Shown here piece by piece: positions 1 to 11,839 of a stretch of DNA of 64,000 nucleotides (its first letter is position 1; every line of letters begins with the position of its first letter). Position numbers and translations under genes: made by a program. The stretch is taken from positions 186,001 to 250,000 of the forward strand of contig NAJO01000010.1 in assembly GCA_002077065.1 (NCBI GenBank), in the 5' to 3' direction. The notes under the pieces are model-generated. The model searched no databases, had not been told where the DNA came from, and was given only the letters and a program-made list of their open reading frames with translations. The DNA is from Cryoendolithus antarcticus. Lineage: Eukaryota; Ascomycota; Dothideomycetes; Cladosporiales; Cladosporiaceae.

Positions 1-400
1 AAGCAGGTTATGCAATGCTCCATACGCAGGCACGGAAGGGATTAGGAATGTGGGTAACACCGCCCATCGCGAGGGTTGCGGGTACCGCCCGGAGAGGCTT
101 CCAAACGCTCCAGCCGGACTGCTGGATGTTGATATCGGTGATAGTAGTGATGAGGAGGAGGATGACTTGCTGTGAAGGAGAATTCGTAGCGTGTTGCTTT
201 CGCCGAGTTAGGAGAGGTCAAGTCGAAGAGAAGAACAGGGGAAGGAACGATTGTCTTGGCAACGAACAACACCATACAAAGCATCAGCTCGCTCAAAAAG
301 CCAGGGTATCTGTGAGCCCTCATTACAAGTACAGTGTATGCAGCAGTACTGACCCTGCGCTCTCATCATCATCAAAATCCCACATCGCGCCTTTGCTTGC
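1..400. other. 3' flank of xlnR, no gene seen
   Basis: This stretch lies downstream of the reconstructed xlnR stop codon at 401-403. Short open frames here have no recognisable domain and no convincing codon pattern. It probably holds the xlnR 3' UTR and part of an intergenic region that continues beyond the window. Confidence 0.5.
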
Positions 401-3400
401 TCACAACGCCAGTCCGGTCCCATCACCCGTCCAGCGGTACAGTGCTAGCACTTCTCGTCTGCGTAATTGCTGTTCGCCGAAGTCTTCGATGATCCTGCCT
501 CGCACTTGGGAGAGGGCAGATCGCATGACTTTTCGAAAGTTTCTCTGGTATCGATGTCAGCCTGCTGTTCCGGAAGTATCGTGCGGCGTTACAATGTACT
601 CACCTGATACTCTGTGTTCAAAGTAACAACACAAGCTTCGTGCGCCCTCACGATGGTCTCACAAGCCTTCACTACACTCGGACTCGCCTCACCCTGTAGC
701 TTGTCCGCAATGAGCAGCAGCAGGAAGCTCCCTTGCAGCAGATAGATGCCAAAGAAGAACGGCATAAAGCTCAAATCCGGATTGTACTCGAGAATCTCGT
801 TGATCGCTTCGGCGGCCGAGACGGCATGCGAGGTGGCCGATATGAACGACTGCGAAGAGATCCAGAGATCGTTGTCGTCCAGCAGCGCAATGGGATCCCA
901 CTTGCCGTTCAGCAAGATGTGCAGTGTGTGCATCAAGTGCGTGCCGTAAGCGACGACGACCTTGGACTGGAGGATCGATTCTGTCATGCGTTGGGCAGAC
1001 TGATGGCTGCCTACAGACTTTACTGATGGCGTGTTGGCATCATGCTCTTCGGTTGGCTTCTTCGGTTCGGGCGGTGCGGCTGTGGTGAAACGTGCTTCGA
1101 ACTCCTTCAGACTTCGACCATAGGCTTCCAATTGCTGGCTGATCTCGGCGGCGTGATCATCCCAGTCACTTGGGTTGCGGAACCTCAATCCGAATCGAGG
1201 GTGATTCCGGGCGTGATTCAGGTCGACGATCTCGCCCATGATAGTCATGAGTGGGAGGAAGTGGCCAAAGATGCTGTGACCTGTGCACTCGAAACTCGGT
1301 CCTCGCCTTCGGAAGAAGCTGATCTCGGCGAAGTTCTCGGGGGGGTAGTACTCTCCCGCTTGCCAGATCGCATCATTCTCAGGCTGAAGCAGACCATCAC
1401 ATTCGACATCTAACAGGAACAGCGGTCGATTGTAGCAAAGCGCAAGATGGCGGTCCACCGTGTATAGCAGCCACCATATCCGCCTTCGCTCTTCTCGTTC
1501 CTCTTCTGAGATCACACCTGGTGGGCTGTTGGCGCCAGGCGGTGCGCCGTTGATCGGGCGATGCTCGTTCATCCTCATACCTTCATGCTCGCCATTGTGC
1601 TCCACGCCTCCGTCGGCACCATCTTGCTGGGCTTGTGGCTCTGGACTAGGCGGTAGTTCACGACCTAGCTTCAGCTCTCTCGCCAGTGTCCATGCAGCGT
1701 TCCACCAACGTAGACTTGCAGCTTTGTACTCGCTCGCTGAGACCACGGTCGCAAGATGTATGTATGTTGCAACGTCGTCCAGTCCGCCTGTGGCACCTGG
1801 CGATCCGCCTTCCATCTCTTGTACCTGCGTGGGAAGCCCGACGCCGAAGCCGCCGAGTGCGACACCATTGATGACTGTGTTGGCGCCGTATGCGGAAGGT
1901 GAGTCCGAAGATCGATGAATGAGAGGCTTCAGCAAACCGACTGTAAGCTCCAGTAGCTTTTGACAGATCTTACCACGAGCTGAGGGAGGAGATGTGAGGA
2001 AGGCGGACTCGCTGGTCTGCGCTGCCACCCAGAGCATGCTGGCAAGGAGCGCTGGACTGCATTGCCGTGGGTTTGTGACTCGTAGGAATGAGCGCTTGCG
2101 GAAGATGTAGCCGAGTATGTATGGTGATTGCGGCTGCATGAAGGCGGACGAAGTGCTGGTGAAATATAGCTCGAGAAGGTCGCATGCGAGGGTGATCGGG
2201 ATGATCGCCGCGATGTGTTGAAGGAGCGGTCGCAGAACCGGGTACCGCAGCGGCTGCTGCATTTGGCCCGCATGCAGATGGTTATACATGCCGTTGGAGG
2301 GCGAGGGCAGCGAAAGCCAGCCCGGCGAGTTACCCACAGGCGACTGACCCATGAAGCCAGCCGACAGAGGAGATTCACCCATCCGGAAGTGACCATGTCC
2401 CATACCCTGCTGACTACCAGGTGATGGGACGCCGTATTGACTTTCTGGATAGCCTGGCATCTGTCCATTATGCATCATCGAGTTCGGCATAGCAGTTGAA
2501 CCACTGTGCAGGATGTTCTGGCCATTCACTGTGGTGCCAGCATGTAGCATGCTTCGGTGGTAGTCATCGATGGTGCTGTACTCACCCATCGAGACAGACA
2601 TGGTGCGCTCAGGCATGCCATTGTTGGGCAGTCTTGGAGTTGGTAAGGGCATGCTGGGAGTTTGCGCATTCATGGGCATGTGATTCGGTATTTGCCGCTC
2701 CATGCTCTGTACGTCAGGGATGTGGTGGCCATTCAGCGCGCCGTTGTGCTCCATGCTGGGCAACGGGTGCACCTCGCCAGGATGTCTTTGGCTACTCATG
2801 CTTCCAGTCCTGTTGGGTGGCAATCGCGGCGGCGGCAGATCAGCACTTGATCGCCGTCGCTTGATGCCTTGCTGTGGAGTCTCCTTTGTATCATTACTCT
2901 GATCCTCGGAGGAGTTGTCTTGGAAAACTGAGTTTGGGCTGCCATCTTTGCCCTCGTCGCCATCGGTGCCACCATTGGCGGCTTGCTGTGCGGCAAGATC
3001 TTTGCGTGATGCTTTGCCACGCTTCTTGCGCTCCCGTACGTATTCACATGTTAGTCCGAATTCGACGCAATGGGCGCATGGCGTTTTGCCGTCGCATTTG
3101 GTTCGTAGCTGATTGCATTGATCACATGCTCGGCTTATGCGCCTACGCACCGGCTGACCACTGCTGCCACTTCGACCCAGTTTCTTCTCACCACCGTGGA
3201 TCGAACCTCCAGTAGCACTCTCAGCACCATAGCTGAGACGATGCTTCATAGGTGGCCTAGCAGCATTGTTGAGGTTTTGTAGGCCTTGTTGTCCTTGTGG
3301 GTGTGGCAGCTGTTGCGGGTGGACCCCATGCTGCATCTGGTACTGACTTCCGGCCTCGGCAAGCGTGTCCAGTCCAGTAGTGGCCATCATAGGCGTAGAC

Positions 3401-3498
3401 ATGTGTGCAGGATGCAGCGCATGCTGCTGTTGCATCGCCATGGCCTGATACCCAAAGTGATCTGGGTATGGGTGGTGGATGGTGGTAGTAGAGAGCAT
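401..3498 (-). CDS. xlnR: XlnR/Xyr1-type Zn2Cys6 transcriptional activator of xylanase and cellulase genes
   Basis: This is the nuclear activator of xylan- and cellulose-degrading enzyme genes and D-xylose catabolism. There are two exons, 604-3498 and 401-544, with a 59-nt intron (545-603, GTGAGT...CAG). Together they give 1012 residues. The Zn2Cys6 cluster has Cys at about 125, 128, 135, 141, 144 and 151, preceded by [13 protein letters not shown] and followed by the basic ERKKRGKAS. The fungal-specific middle domain is recognisable from [10 protein letters not shown] and CYNRP. Splicing restores the family C-terminus ([11 protein letters not shown] ... [13 protein letters not shown]). ATG 3498 is the first in-frame ATG. 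The Met/Gln/His-rich N-terminal 110 residues and the Pro/Ser-rich linker (about 180-420) look disordered. The length is slightly above that of Aspergillus XlnR. Identity is firm from the near-identical zinc cluster and C-terminus. Confidence 0.97.
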
Positions 3499-6400
3499 TT
3501 TCGCGGTCAAGTCGGTTGTCGAATCCTCGCTAAGAGCGCCTAAGGTTTTAGCGCATTGCGATGCGGGCGTTCGAATCGTAAATGCCGATCACCTCTCCCA
3601 CTCGATGATGTGAGCGATAAGCCACATACACCACAGATATGAGTTGTTCTACTGGGAAGACGTGCAGGTTTGCTGTGCTGCAAATGCTATGGCAAGGCGG
3701 GAAGTATTGGAGACTGTGCGAGATCCGGCAGCGGCGATCCATCAATATCTTGCTCTAGAGACAGAAACGCCATCGTCAGGCAGGGTGGCCGATGCTCATC
3801 CCCATAGCGCCAATAATCAAATCTGGGGTGCATGTGCGAAAGGACCGGACCAGGGTTCTCTGGCACACACAGACCACGAGACGTGAAGAGGCTCGCTGGC
3901 CCTGACTACTATTGACAGGCCCCTCCTGCGTGACCAGGCAAAGCTGGCCAGACTTGAATGATCTCTGTTTCTCTCAGCTTTCATTTAGGGTGGGCTCTGG
4001 TCAGATTGTGTTGCTCCTTGACAAGTGTGCGCGCCGACATAGCCCTTCGAGAGTACCTCTACCTCAACAATAAAGGTAAATAGACACACCGACTGCAGTT
4101 CATGACAAGCTCCCGTAACGGTCAGACGTCGACTCGACGCACAATTATGCCACGCGCTTGCTCCATCAAGGTGAGATCGCCCACGAGCTCGCTGCAGACT
4201 GCCGTGAACATGCGTGTGCCTGCCACGACTTCTGCTCTGCATGCACGTCGAACGGTCCCACAATGTGATGTCCTGACCGGTGGCGCACAACTACGCACGA
4301 CCAGGCATCGCGGCTCCGCAACAGCCCCATACCGCCATGCGTGGCAAGCAAGGTTCATGCGGAGCCAAAGTCATGTGGTCTCGCGATGCGAAGGTCTCGC
4401 CAGCCAGTCATGGAACCCAGCACATGCAAGGGCAGACCTGACATCTTCGATACGTTGCTGACCGCCGAGAGTAGGCAGCATGAATTTCGTGTTTGCGGTG
4501 CGAAGATCCGTTCCTGACAAGCCATAACGGGCAACGCTCCTGCACGTCACGACCTTCGCTTGCTGTCATCATGCATGCTCCTGGTCAGAAGAGATGGCCT
4601 TGTGAGGCTCCGGATGAAGGGAGATCATTTCTATTCAGGCACGGGCCGAAGTTCCACTTTGGTGGCCAGGGTGTAGCCTTGTAAGTGGTCGCATGAACGG
4701 ACCGGACTATGCAGATGGTTGTCGGTCTACACCACCTTGAGGCAGGAGAAGAGTTTTCACTAGATGTCACGGAGGGAGACGCTGAAGACGGCAATTGTGT
4801 GTGGCGTCAGCATATCCGTAGCAGGCACATGAGGTTGACAGACTTCGAGAAGTCTCGACGCGATGTGGCAGATGCCGGCAGTCGATCTCGGACGTGCCTC
4901 CCCTCTGCTCTGTTCAGCTCTCACCATCATCGAGCCACTCGTGTTTGACAAGCCGATCCTGAAAGGATCGAGCACTTCATCTCCGCCTCATCAGCTGACA
5001 AAGTCATGATCACTGCTCGATCGGATCGCATATTGCAGGCCTACCACCTTGCTTCCACGAAACTGGTATTGATTGCAGGGTCTACGTACAGTAGTCAGGT
5101 CGTCGTTCGATCACCTACAAGGCTACAACAGGGCTGGCAAGCTGGCTACGCGCTAGAACATGTAGGTGCTTGCGTCGTAATTTCACGATGTGCGAGATGA
5201 GAATCGGGCGTGTGACAAGGGCAGCCCCTCTACCCTCGTCATGTCTTATTTCCCCACTACTATCGACACGTCGATCTTGGGGTTTCAGATCGGAGCCGCG
5301 TACAAGGCTTCGCTGCAACGTGTTGATGAAAAACGGCGGGCGTGGCCACTACGCTTGTGCTCATCTTGATCGAAACATGCCTGTTCCCAGTCAGCGAAAC
5401 GGAAGCTGACTCGCACCTGAGTTCGGACCTGCATGCACTCGAGGCTTCAGATGTGTCGTTGGCGTGTCATCTCTTCGACGACTGCGAATACGTGATGAAA
5501 GGAGGACTCGATGTCTTGGATGCCGAGCGGAAAGGTGGGTGCTTGAATCATGATAGTGGGAGAGCAATCCACTACTGCGGCTCTCCGAGTGCGCCTCGGA
5601 CTGTCTCGAACCTATGATCCTGTGATTGCCTTCGCTGACCTGGAGGATGATCAATCATCGTTTAACATGTGCGAATCACTCTACAGAGCACTGCATCGCG
5701 GGGAGGTGATGGCTCGGCGGGTTGCTTGCAGCTACGTGACCGAGTTGAGCGGCCAGCTCGTCGGATCTGTATTACGATGAGGGGCTCATCAAGCCAATGC
5801 GAGGCCGGCGACAGCATCACACCGCCGTACGTCGTGGCTTGGGTCACACAGCATGAGGTTGCGCACGTGGCAGGGAAAGTCGAAGATTTGGTGTTGGTGT
5901 TCGGCATTGTGTGCCGTGCGCTTCGATGCTGTGCCCGGGTAGGAGACAACGCATTATCTGCTCGTAAGAGATAGTCAACAGCTGATCGTGACACTGGACA
6001 CAAGTCGACAATTTGTGCCATCGCCTGCCATGACCAGTTGCCAGCTTCGCCCGTGTGGTCATCGCCGGGAAGCTCTACCGGTCCATAATATATAGTGGGC
6101 CACCTCCTCACGCCACTGCAAGAGTTCCACACCCCCTTCACGACGATCGCACCGCGGAGACAGCTCTCCCCAGACTACGCACCCCACAAAGTATGTGATC
6201 TTGGCTCCAATACAAGGCTATGGATCGGACAGAACGGCAATACTGCTGCTGTCTCTCCGCAATACCCTCCGATCGCCTGTGGTGCGTTCTGTTGCGCCGG
6301 AAGCCTTCCCGTACCATTCAAAGTTCCAATGAGATACCATCCTCCGGGCATCTAGAGCACAAGGCAGCAGCCATCATCACACCCAAGTGCAGCAATCAGA

Positions 6401-6521
6401 CTATTTATTTGCACAAAAATCGTTCCACTGTCCGAGTAGTCAGTGCTATTAACGTCCTCATGGTAGCTTGATTCACTCACTCGTCAATTCCGTAAGCATC
6501 AACTTCACCCATCTCTTGGCT
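3499..6521. other. 3-kb gene-free region upstream of xlnR
   Basis: About 3 kb separates the xlnR start from the 3' end of the next gene. I examined both strands and found only short open frames without domain signatures or consistent splice structure. A TATA-like stretch occurs near 6083-6095, but I cannot attach a gene to it. The region is large for this gene-dense window. It could hold an extended xlnR promoter or a non-coding transcript; both are inference. Confidence 0.4.
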
Positions 6522-8289
6522 TCACTTCTCCCAAGCACTCCTTTTCCTACGATCACCCGCACTACGCCCACCCAGCAGCGTAAGCTCAGAGCCCATACTA
6601 CCGCGACGCCTATCCCTCTTCTTCTGCTTCTCCGTCTCTTCAGCAGGATACAGCACTCTGTCCCTGAAACTCCCCAGCTCCGACTTCAAGTTCTTGATCT
6701 TCGCCCTACAAAGCTTCATTAGTACCACTCTCTTATGCGCACTTCATACAACCAACGTACCTATACTGCGTAGCCTTCCCAGCCAACCTCTTCTGATCCT
6801 CACTCAATAAGTTCCTCCCACACAACAGACACGCGAGCCACTCCTCAGGCGACTTCTTGTTCAAGCTCATCGCCATGCCCTCATGCCAGCAACCGACGCA
6901 GAATTGCTCTTTGCTCCCCATGCAGCAAGCCGGATTGATGGCAAGCGCCTTCTGAGTCGACTTGCAAGCCTTGCAGGGCCGCTGGTCTCCACCTCCAGCG
7001 GACTCCCCGGAGCTAGAGCTCCAATAACGGTAAGAACTGTCCATAGGGTGCTCGTGGCGCTTCGGCTTGGGTTGTTGAGACTGGAGTGATATGTCAGGGT
7101 TGATTGAGTGTGAGATATCGTAGTGAGTGAGGATGTGAGCGGACTTTGGACGACGGCGGACGGGGATGCGGCTGTTGGGGTTCCGCGTGCCTGGGCTGAC
7201 TGTAGATCCACGAGTGAGGGCAGTGGTGGGTGAAGCACCCGATCTGATTGCTGTGACTGAAGCGCTGCGTTGATGCGTACGCGTGGTCGGCGTCGGCGTG
7301 ACGATCCTCAGAGACGAACGCTGCTCATTGTAGTGGTGCTCACGAAGCGTGCTCTCATTGTCGGGAGGCGTAGAAACGATACACGGTCTGTCTTGGTGAG
7401 TGTTCTCAACTTTCCCCTTGCCTTTCCCAGCGCTCTGACTTGGAAAGATGCCTCCATCGGTGCTCAGCTCAGCTACCGATGACACAGCTTCATCACTTCC
7501 GTATGCTTGCTGTGAGTCTTGGACGCGAGCAGGCACAGACAGCGCTAGCTCGTCGCTCTCATTCGGATTGAAGGAGAAACGATCGCGGTTCATATAACTC
7601 GGCACAGTGACGGTGCGCCTGGCATCACCGCGCGTTCGATCGGTCGCAGTATGAACTCTTGCAGGCGTACCAGGAGGAAAGCGAGCACTGGGATGCTCGC
7701 TACCATCCGACATCGTACGACGCTGAATCCTGAGGGGCTTGGGGGTAACATCGTCTTCGGTCAGATTCTCCTGGATGCATGGTGATGAGATATTCCTGCT
7801 CGGCGTCGATGGTGGACGCCGATGCGAGTGACTCGGGAAGAGCTCGTTGGGAGCAATCGGGCTGACCAGTGCTGGCGGCCTTGCTATTATATGGTTGTAC
7901 TGGCTTGCTATGCGATTTTGCTGAGGGGTGGCGGGAGTGCCCGAGTAGGTCCTAGTACTGAGGTCGAAAGACACGGAGCGACTGGTGCTCACTCGCCTAG
8001 CATTGCCGATCGGGAATGGGATATTGCGGTCGATGCTACGAACGCGAGCCGGATTGCGAGCAGGAATCTCTGGCGGCGATGGTGCTCGTTGCGATGGTGG
8101 TGGCCCAGAAGGACTTACCACCTCACTGCCCTGCAGCTCCGCCGGCTCGGTCGGGAAAGTTGGTAACTGAATTGACTCCCATGGAGCGACACTGTTGGTT
8201 CTCGTTAGCTCTCTGATGCCGCCCATCGACACCGTATCAGTGCGTTCGTCTTCCATATCGTAGCGAGGGGAGAAGAGTTTGTAGTCCAT
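6522..8289 (-). CDS. Unknown protein with a C-terminal eight-cysteine cluster
   Basis: I do not recognise this protein. There are two exons, 6761-8289 and 6522-6705, with a 55-nt intron (6706-6760, GTACGT...TGTAG), giving 570 residues. The first 430 residues are Ser/Thr/Pro/Arg-rich and probably disordered. Residues about 439-490 hold a cysteine pattern CX2C-X12-CCX7CX2C-X19-CX2C, which resembles a zinc-binding module of two or more sites. A charged, coiled-coil-like tail follows (KIKNLKSEL, then EETEKQKKRDRRR), recovered only after splicing. The open frame extends upstream of 8289 without another ATG, so the start is MDYKLF unless an upstream exon exists. It lies on the minus strand, with SEN34 about 190 bp upstream on the same strand. 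A role as a zinc-binding adaptor is only a guess. Confidence 0.75.
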
Positions 8290-8476
8290 CGACACAGTGG
8301 TGGCGGCACTGCGACGACGTTGTCGTGGGAGAGATTGCAAACGTCAAGAGATGAGTGATGAGCAGTGAGCCAGCGAGCGGCATAGACCTACCCACCTCCG
8401 TGCGTTAGGTCGCTCCTTCCTTGATAAGAGAGAGACTTGAAGCAAGCATGTGACTTTGAGCTGAGGGGTTGAAAGA

Positions 8477-9571
8477 CTACATACCACCCCACTCAATGCA
8501 GAATGTTCTTACCGCTTTCTCACCATTGACAGATTCATCGTGTGCTTTGTTGATGGTCGAAGAGGCTTCTTGTCCGCCTATTAAGAAGCCTTTCTTCACA
8601 CCTGTGCCCAATCGCCCGCCACCAACGATGTCCAAGAGGTCGAACTCTTGGTCCCAGTCCATACCATTGCAGAGGAAATGGCTGTGGAAGCGCAGCGGGT
8701 CACCAGGATATGCCATGTACTGACAGCCAAAGCGCAGACCTGGAGCCATGAAGTACGACTTCTCGTGGAGGTGCTTGTACAGCGGATACGAGGGTGGTAC
8801 TTCGGGGAGAGGCAGCACTTCATCCGATGATGGAGGAGTCGACTGTAGTAGCGGAGCTGAAGTTGTCGGTGTCTGAGGATACGGCGTGAGCATCAACGAA
8901 CCAGCCGCAGACGACGCCCGAGACTCGCTGCGCGGTGGTCCTGGTGGTCTCGGACTCGTTGCCGACTCAGCAGGCGCCGAGAACAGACTCTCGTCCTCTT
9001 CGGCAGCAGGCGTCACAATACCAGATGCTTCGCCAACAGGCGTGTTCGTGCCAGTGCCGCCTGAGCTCGTGGGCCGACTCGCAGTCTTCTTTCCCTTCTT
9101 CGCACGCCTCCCCGTCGGGACCAGCATCTCCTCCGGAATGTCGTTCCAATCCCCCGTTCCGAACTTCTTCTCCAATGCCACTTTCTTTCTATCATCTCCC
9201 CTCTTAGCTACGTCTCTCGCAGCCGCTACACCCTGCCGCCTCAACGCACTCTGGAAAGCCTTCTTCTCCTCCGCACTCAGCGCATTGTCCATGAAAGCAT
9301 GCTTGTGTGCTTTCACATCGTCCACGAGGTACGCGATGCCTTTCTCGACTAGCAATCTAGCTTCTTCCGGCATGAGCTCGAGCGGAATGCCACCGAAGAC
9401 ATTCTGCTGCGGAGCTTGAGGCAGAGTACCGATCAAGACACCTGTGATGCTATACTTGGCGCGGATGAAGGATACCACATTGACATCGTAGAGGATGTAC
9501 TTGTGGGCCAGTGAGAAAATGGGGAAAGGCTCAGAGATGGCCGTCTCTGGCTGCTGGCTTGTGGACGCCAT
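8477..9571 (-). CDS. SEN34: tRNA-splicing endonuclease catalytic subunit Sen34
   Basis: Sen34 cleaves the 3' splice site of intron-containing pre-tRNAs as part of the Sen2-Sen15-Sen34-Sen54 complex. This is a single-exon gene of 364 residues. The N-terminal domain (about 15-90) matches the Sen34 start (FSLAHKYILYDV), followed by a charged Ser/Pro linker (about 150-260). The C-terminal endonuclease domain begins near 265 (SYPLYKHLHEKSYF). The catalytic triad is visible as a Tyr in the MAYPGDP segment (288), a His in RFHSHF (296) and a Lys near 326 (VKKGF). The protein ends CIEWGGM, like other Sen34 proteins. ATG 9571 is the only sensible start. It is divergent from ALG3, with 419 bp between start codons. 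Confidence 0.92.
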   Translation of the reverse strand: MASTSQQPETAISEPFPIFSLAHKYILYDVNVVSFIRAKYSITGVLIGTLPQAPQQNVFGGIPLELMPEEARLLVEKGIAYLVDDVKAHKHAFMDNALSAEEKKAFQSALRRQGVAAARDVAKRGDDRKKVALEKKFGTGDWNDIPEEMLVPTGRRAKKGKKTASRPTSSGGTGTNTPVGEASGIVTPAAEEDESLFSAPAESATSPRPPGPPRSESRASSAAGSLMLTPYPQTPTTSAPLLQSTPPSSDEVLPLPEVPPSYPLYKHLHEKSYFMAPGLRFGCQYMAYPGDPLRFHSHFLCNGMDWDQEFDLLDIVGGGRLGTGVKKGFLIGGQEASSTINKAHDESVNGEKAVRTFCIEWGGM

Positions 9572-9990
9572 CTGGTCCGACTAATCCTAGTAAGGCTGAA
9601 TTGCTTGTTAGCTAGGTCTTTTAGAAGTACGAGCAAGTGGTAGCAATGAGTTCATGAGGCGATCAGTGTTTTGAGATTGAATAGTGTATCATCAGAGAAG
9701 TGAATCTCAGGGGATTGACAGATTATTTGGAGTTCATCAGGTGAGATGTAGAGCAGTAAATGGAGCACACGTACCTGATCGTGCTGCTCAAGCAGCTCTC
9801 ACGTGTCTTCAAGGCATGTTTGGGTGTGAGTCCTCGGGCGAAGTTGATGTGCAGTTGTCAAAGAAAATGGGCGGGATGACGAACACAGCAATTCGTACCT
9901 GCCAAGACTGACTCGTGATTAGCTTTGAATAACTGTTGGCCGACCTCACTTTGGCCATAATCCAAAGCTGTCTGTCTTCCGTCCACCATT

Positions 9991-11398
9991 ATGTTCCAGA
10001 CCTCGGTACAGCTTGCCGGGATGGAACTTGTTAGGCAGGTCCTGAAACTTGCTCTAGATCCGAAGCAGATCAGATGGGTTGGCCCTGCGCTGATTGCGTC
10101 TGACGCGGTGCTTTCCCTGTTGATCGTCTGGAAGATCCCATGTACGCCATGAGCTCCTAGAACAGCGAAGCAGAAAAACCCACGAACGGCATACTGACAC
10201 GTTGAAGACACGGAGATTGACTGGCAAGCCTACATGCAACAGATTGAGACCTACATCGCCGGCGAACGCGACTATGCTAAAATCTCTGGCTCAACGGGAC
10301 CCCTCGTCTACCCTGGTGGCCACGTGTACATCTACCGACTGCTCTACGCTCTCACGGACGGAGGCAAGGACATTCGTCTCGCTCAGTACGCGTTCATCGT
10401 GCTCTACCTTGGCACTTTGACACTCGCCATCGCAGCGTATCGACGAGCGAATGCACCGCCATGGGTACTGCCTATGCTTGTACTTAGCAAGCGCATGCAT
10501 TCGATCTTCATGTTACGATTGTTCAACGACGGCTTCGCGGTTGCCTTCTTATTTGCTTCAATTGTTGCCTACCAGAAGCGGTGGTGGACGGTCGGTAGTT
10601 TGCTCTTCAGCGCCGGGCTAGGAGTCAAGATGAGCTTGCTGCTTGTTCTGCCTGCCGTTGGACTCATCTTGATGCTTGCGATTGGTCGAGATCGAGCGGT
10701 CAAGCAAGCGGTACTCATGATGCAGGTGCAGGTAGGTTGCTTGTCTGGTGATGATCAACCAATCCCGTGCTAACATCTACCAGGCTATGCTAGGCTATGA
10801 GTTCATCGTCGAAGACGTATACAGCTATTTCGGCAGAGCGTTCGAGCTAAGTCGACAATTCTTCTTTAAGTGGACTGTGAACTGGCGCTTCGTCGGCGAG
10901 GAGACCTTCCTCTCTCGAAATTTCTCGCTCGGTCTGCTAGCAGCACACGGCGCCTTGCTCGTCACTTTCTTAGGAACCCGATGGCTCAAGCCCGCCAGAA
11001 TAACGCTCAGTGGACTCGAGTGGATGCTCCTCGAGCCCCCAAGAGGCGCTGTGCAAGCGAAGATCGCCCATAGTGTGACACCAGACTTCGTGTTCAGCGT
11101 CGTGGCATCTGCGATGCTCATAGGCTGCTTGTGTGCGCGCAGCCTGCACTACCAGTTCTTCGCCTACATCGCATGGCTGGCGCCGTACGTCTTGTGGCGA
11201 AGTGGTCTGCACCCAGTTGCTGTGTATGCCGTCTGGGCCGCGCAAGAGTGGGCTTGGAATGTTTATCCAAGTACAGACACGAGCTCGATGGTCGTAGTTG
11301 GCTGCCTGGCTGCTTCAGTCCTCGCGAGTTGGTTTGCAATCGGGCGAACAGAGGGCGTCAAATTGGCGATCAAAGACCCCGATCTCCACGTAGAATAG
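9991..11398 (+). CDS. ALG3: Dol-P-Man:Man5GlcNAc2-PP-Dol alpha-1,3-mannosyltransferase Alg3
   Basis: Alg3 adds the first lumenal mannose to the dolichol-linked N-glycan precursor at the ER membrane. There are three exons: 9991-10141, 10208-10731 and 10784-11398. Introns are 66 nt (GTACGC...AAG) and 52 nt (GTAGGT...CTAAC...CAG). The product has 429 residues. Splicing restores the family motif IPYTEIDWQAYMQQ at the first junction. Other Alg3 hallmarks are GPLVYPGGHVYIY, LSKRMHSIFMLRLFND, VKMSLLL, NWRFVGEETFLS and SLHYQFFAYIAW. Many hydrophobic segments agree with a polytopic ER protein. ATG 9991 follows an in-frame TAA, and a second in-frame ATG at 10021 is also possible. The stop lies only 15 bp from the stop of the convergent EIF1AD-like gene. 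Confidence 0.95.
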
Positions 11399-11413
11399 AC
11401 ATGAACATACCCC

Positions 11414-11839
11414 TCACCCTTCACTCTCCTCCTCAGACTCAGACGGCGGCATCATCGGCCCCTGATCCTCATTCTCACTTCCACTGCCCGTGCCCCATCC
11501 TCTAGCTTTCGCCACAAACTCCACTGGCCACCACTTCGCTTTCCGCCAAGCTTTCTCATCGCCCACAAGATTCACGATTTCACCGCCCAGCTTGTTGTCG
11601 CGGTCAGCCATCGCGGAAGTATCGACCAGAACGAAGCTCCCGCGCTTCATCCAGATGGTCGAGCGAAACTTCGAGGGCAGCTCGGCGAGTAGTGGCGAGC
11701 CGTCAGCGAGATCGAGATGGTAAAGGTTCTTACCTGCGGCTTGTTTGACGCGGGCGATCTGTTGGCCGGGCTCGAGGGTGATGGGCGGGTAGAGGGTTTC
11801 TTCGGCAGTGGCGTTGATGTTGCGCTTTGGTTTGGGCAT
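11414..11839 (-). CDS. EIF1AD-like S1/IF1-fold RNA-binding protein
   Basis: This 141-residue protein resembles the eukaryotic translation initiation factor 1A domain-containing family (human EIF1AD, also called Obelix). The OB-fold spans about residues 20-100: QQIARVKQAAGKNLYHLDL, then LPSKFRSTIWMKRGSFVLVD, matching the PSKYRKNIWIKRGDF segment of that family. A Trp-rich stretch (KAKWWPVEF) and an acidic Ser/Glu tail (PSESEEESEG) follow, also typical. The ATG at 11839 is the first in-frame start. In animals the family is linked to late 40S ribosome maturation; the fungal role is inferred. It converges with ALG3, with 15 bp between stop codons, so their 3' UTRs must overlap. Confidence 0.88.
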   Translation of the reverse strand: MPKPKRNINATAEETLYPPITLEPGQQIARVKQAAGKNLYHLDLADGSPLLAELPSKFRSTIWMKRGSFVLVDTSAMADRDNKLGGEIVNLVGDEKAWRKAKWWPVEFVAKARGWGTGSGSENEDQGPMMPPSESEEESEG

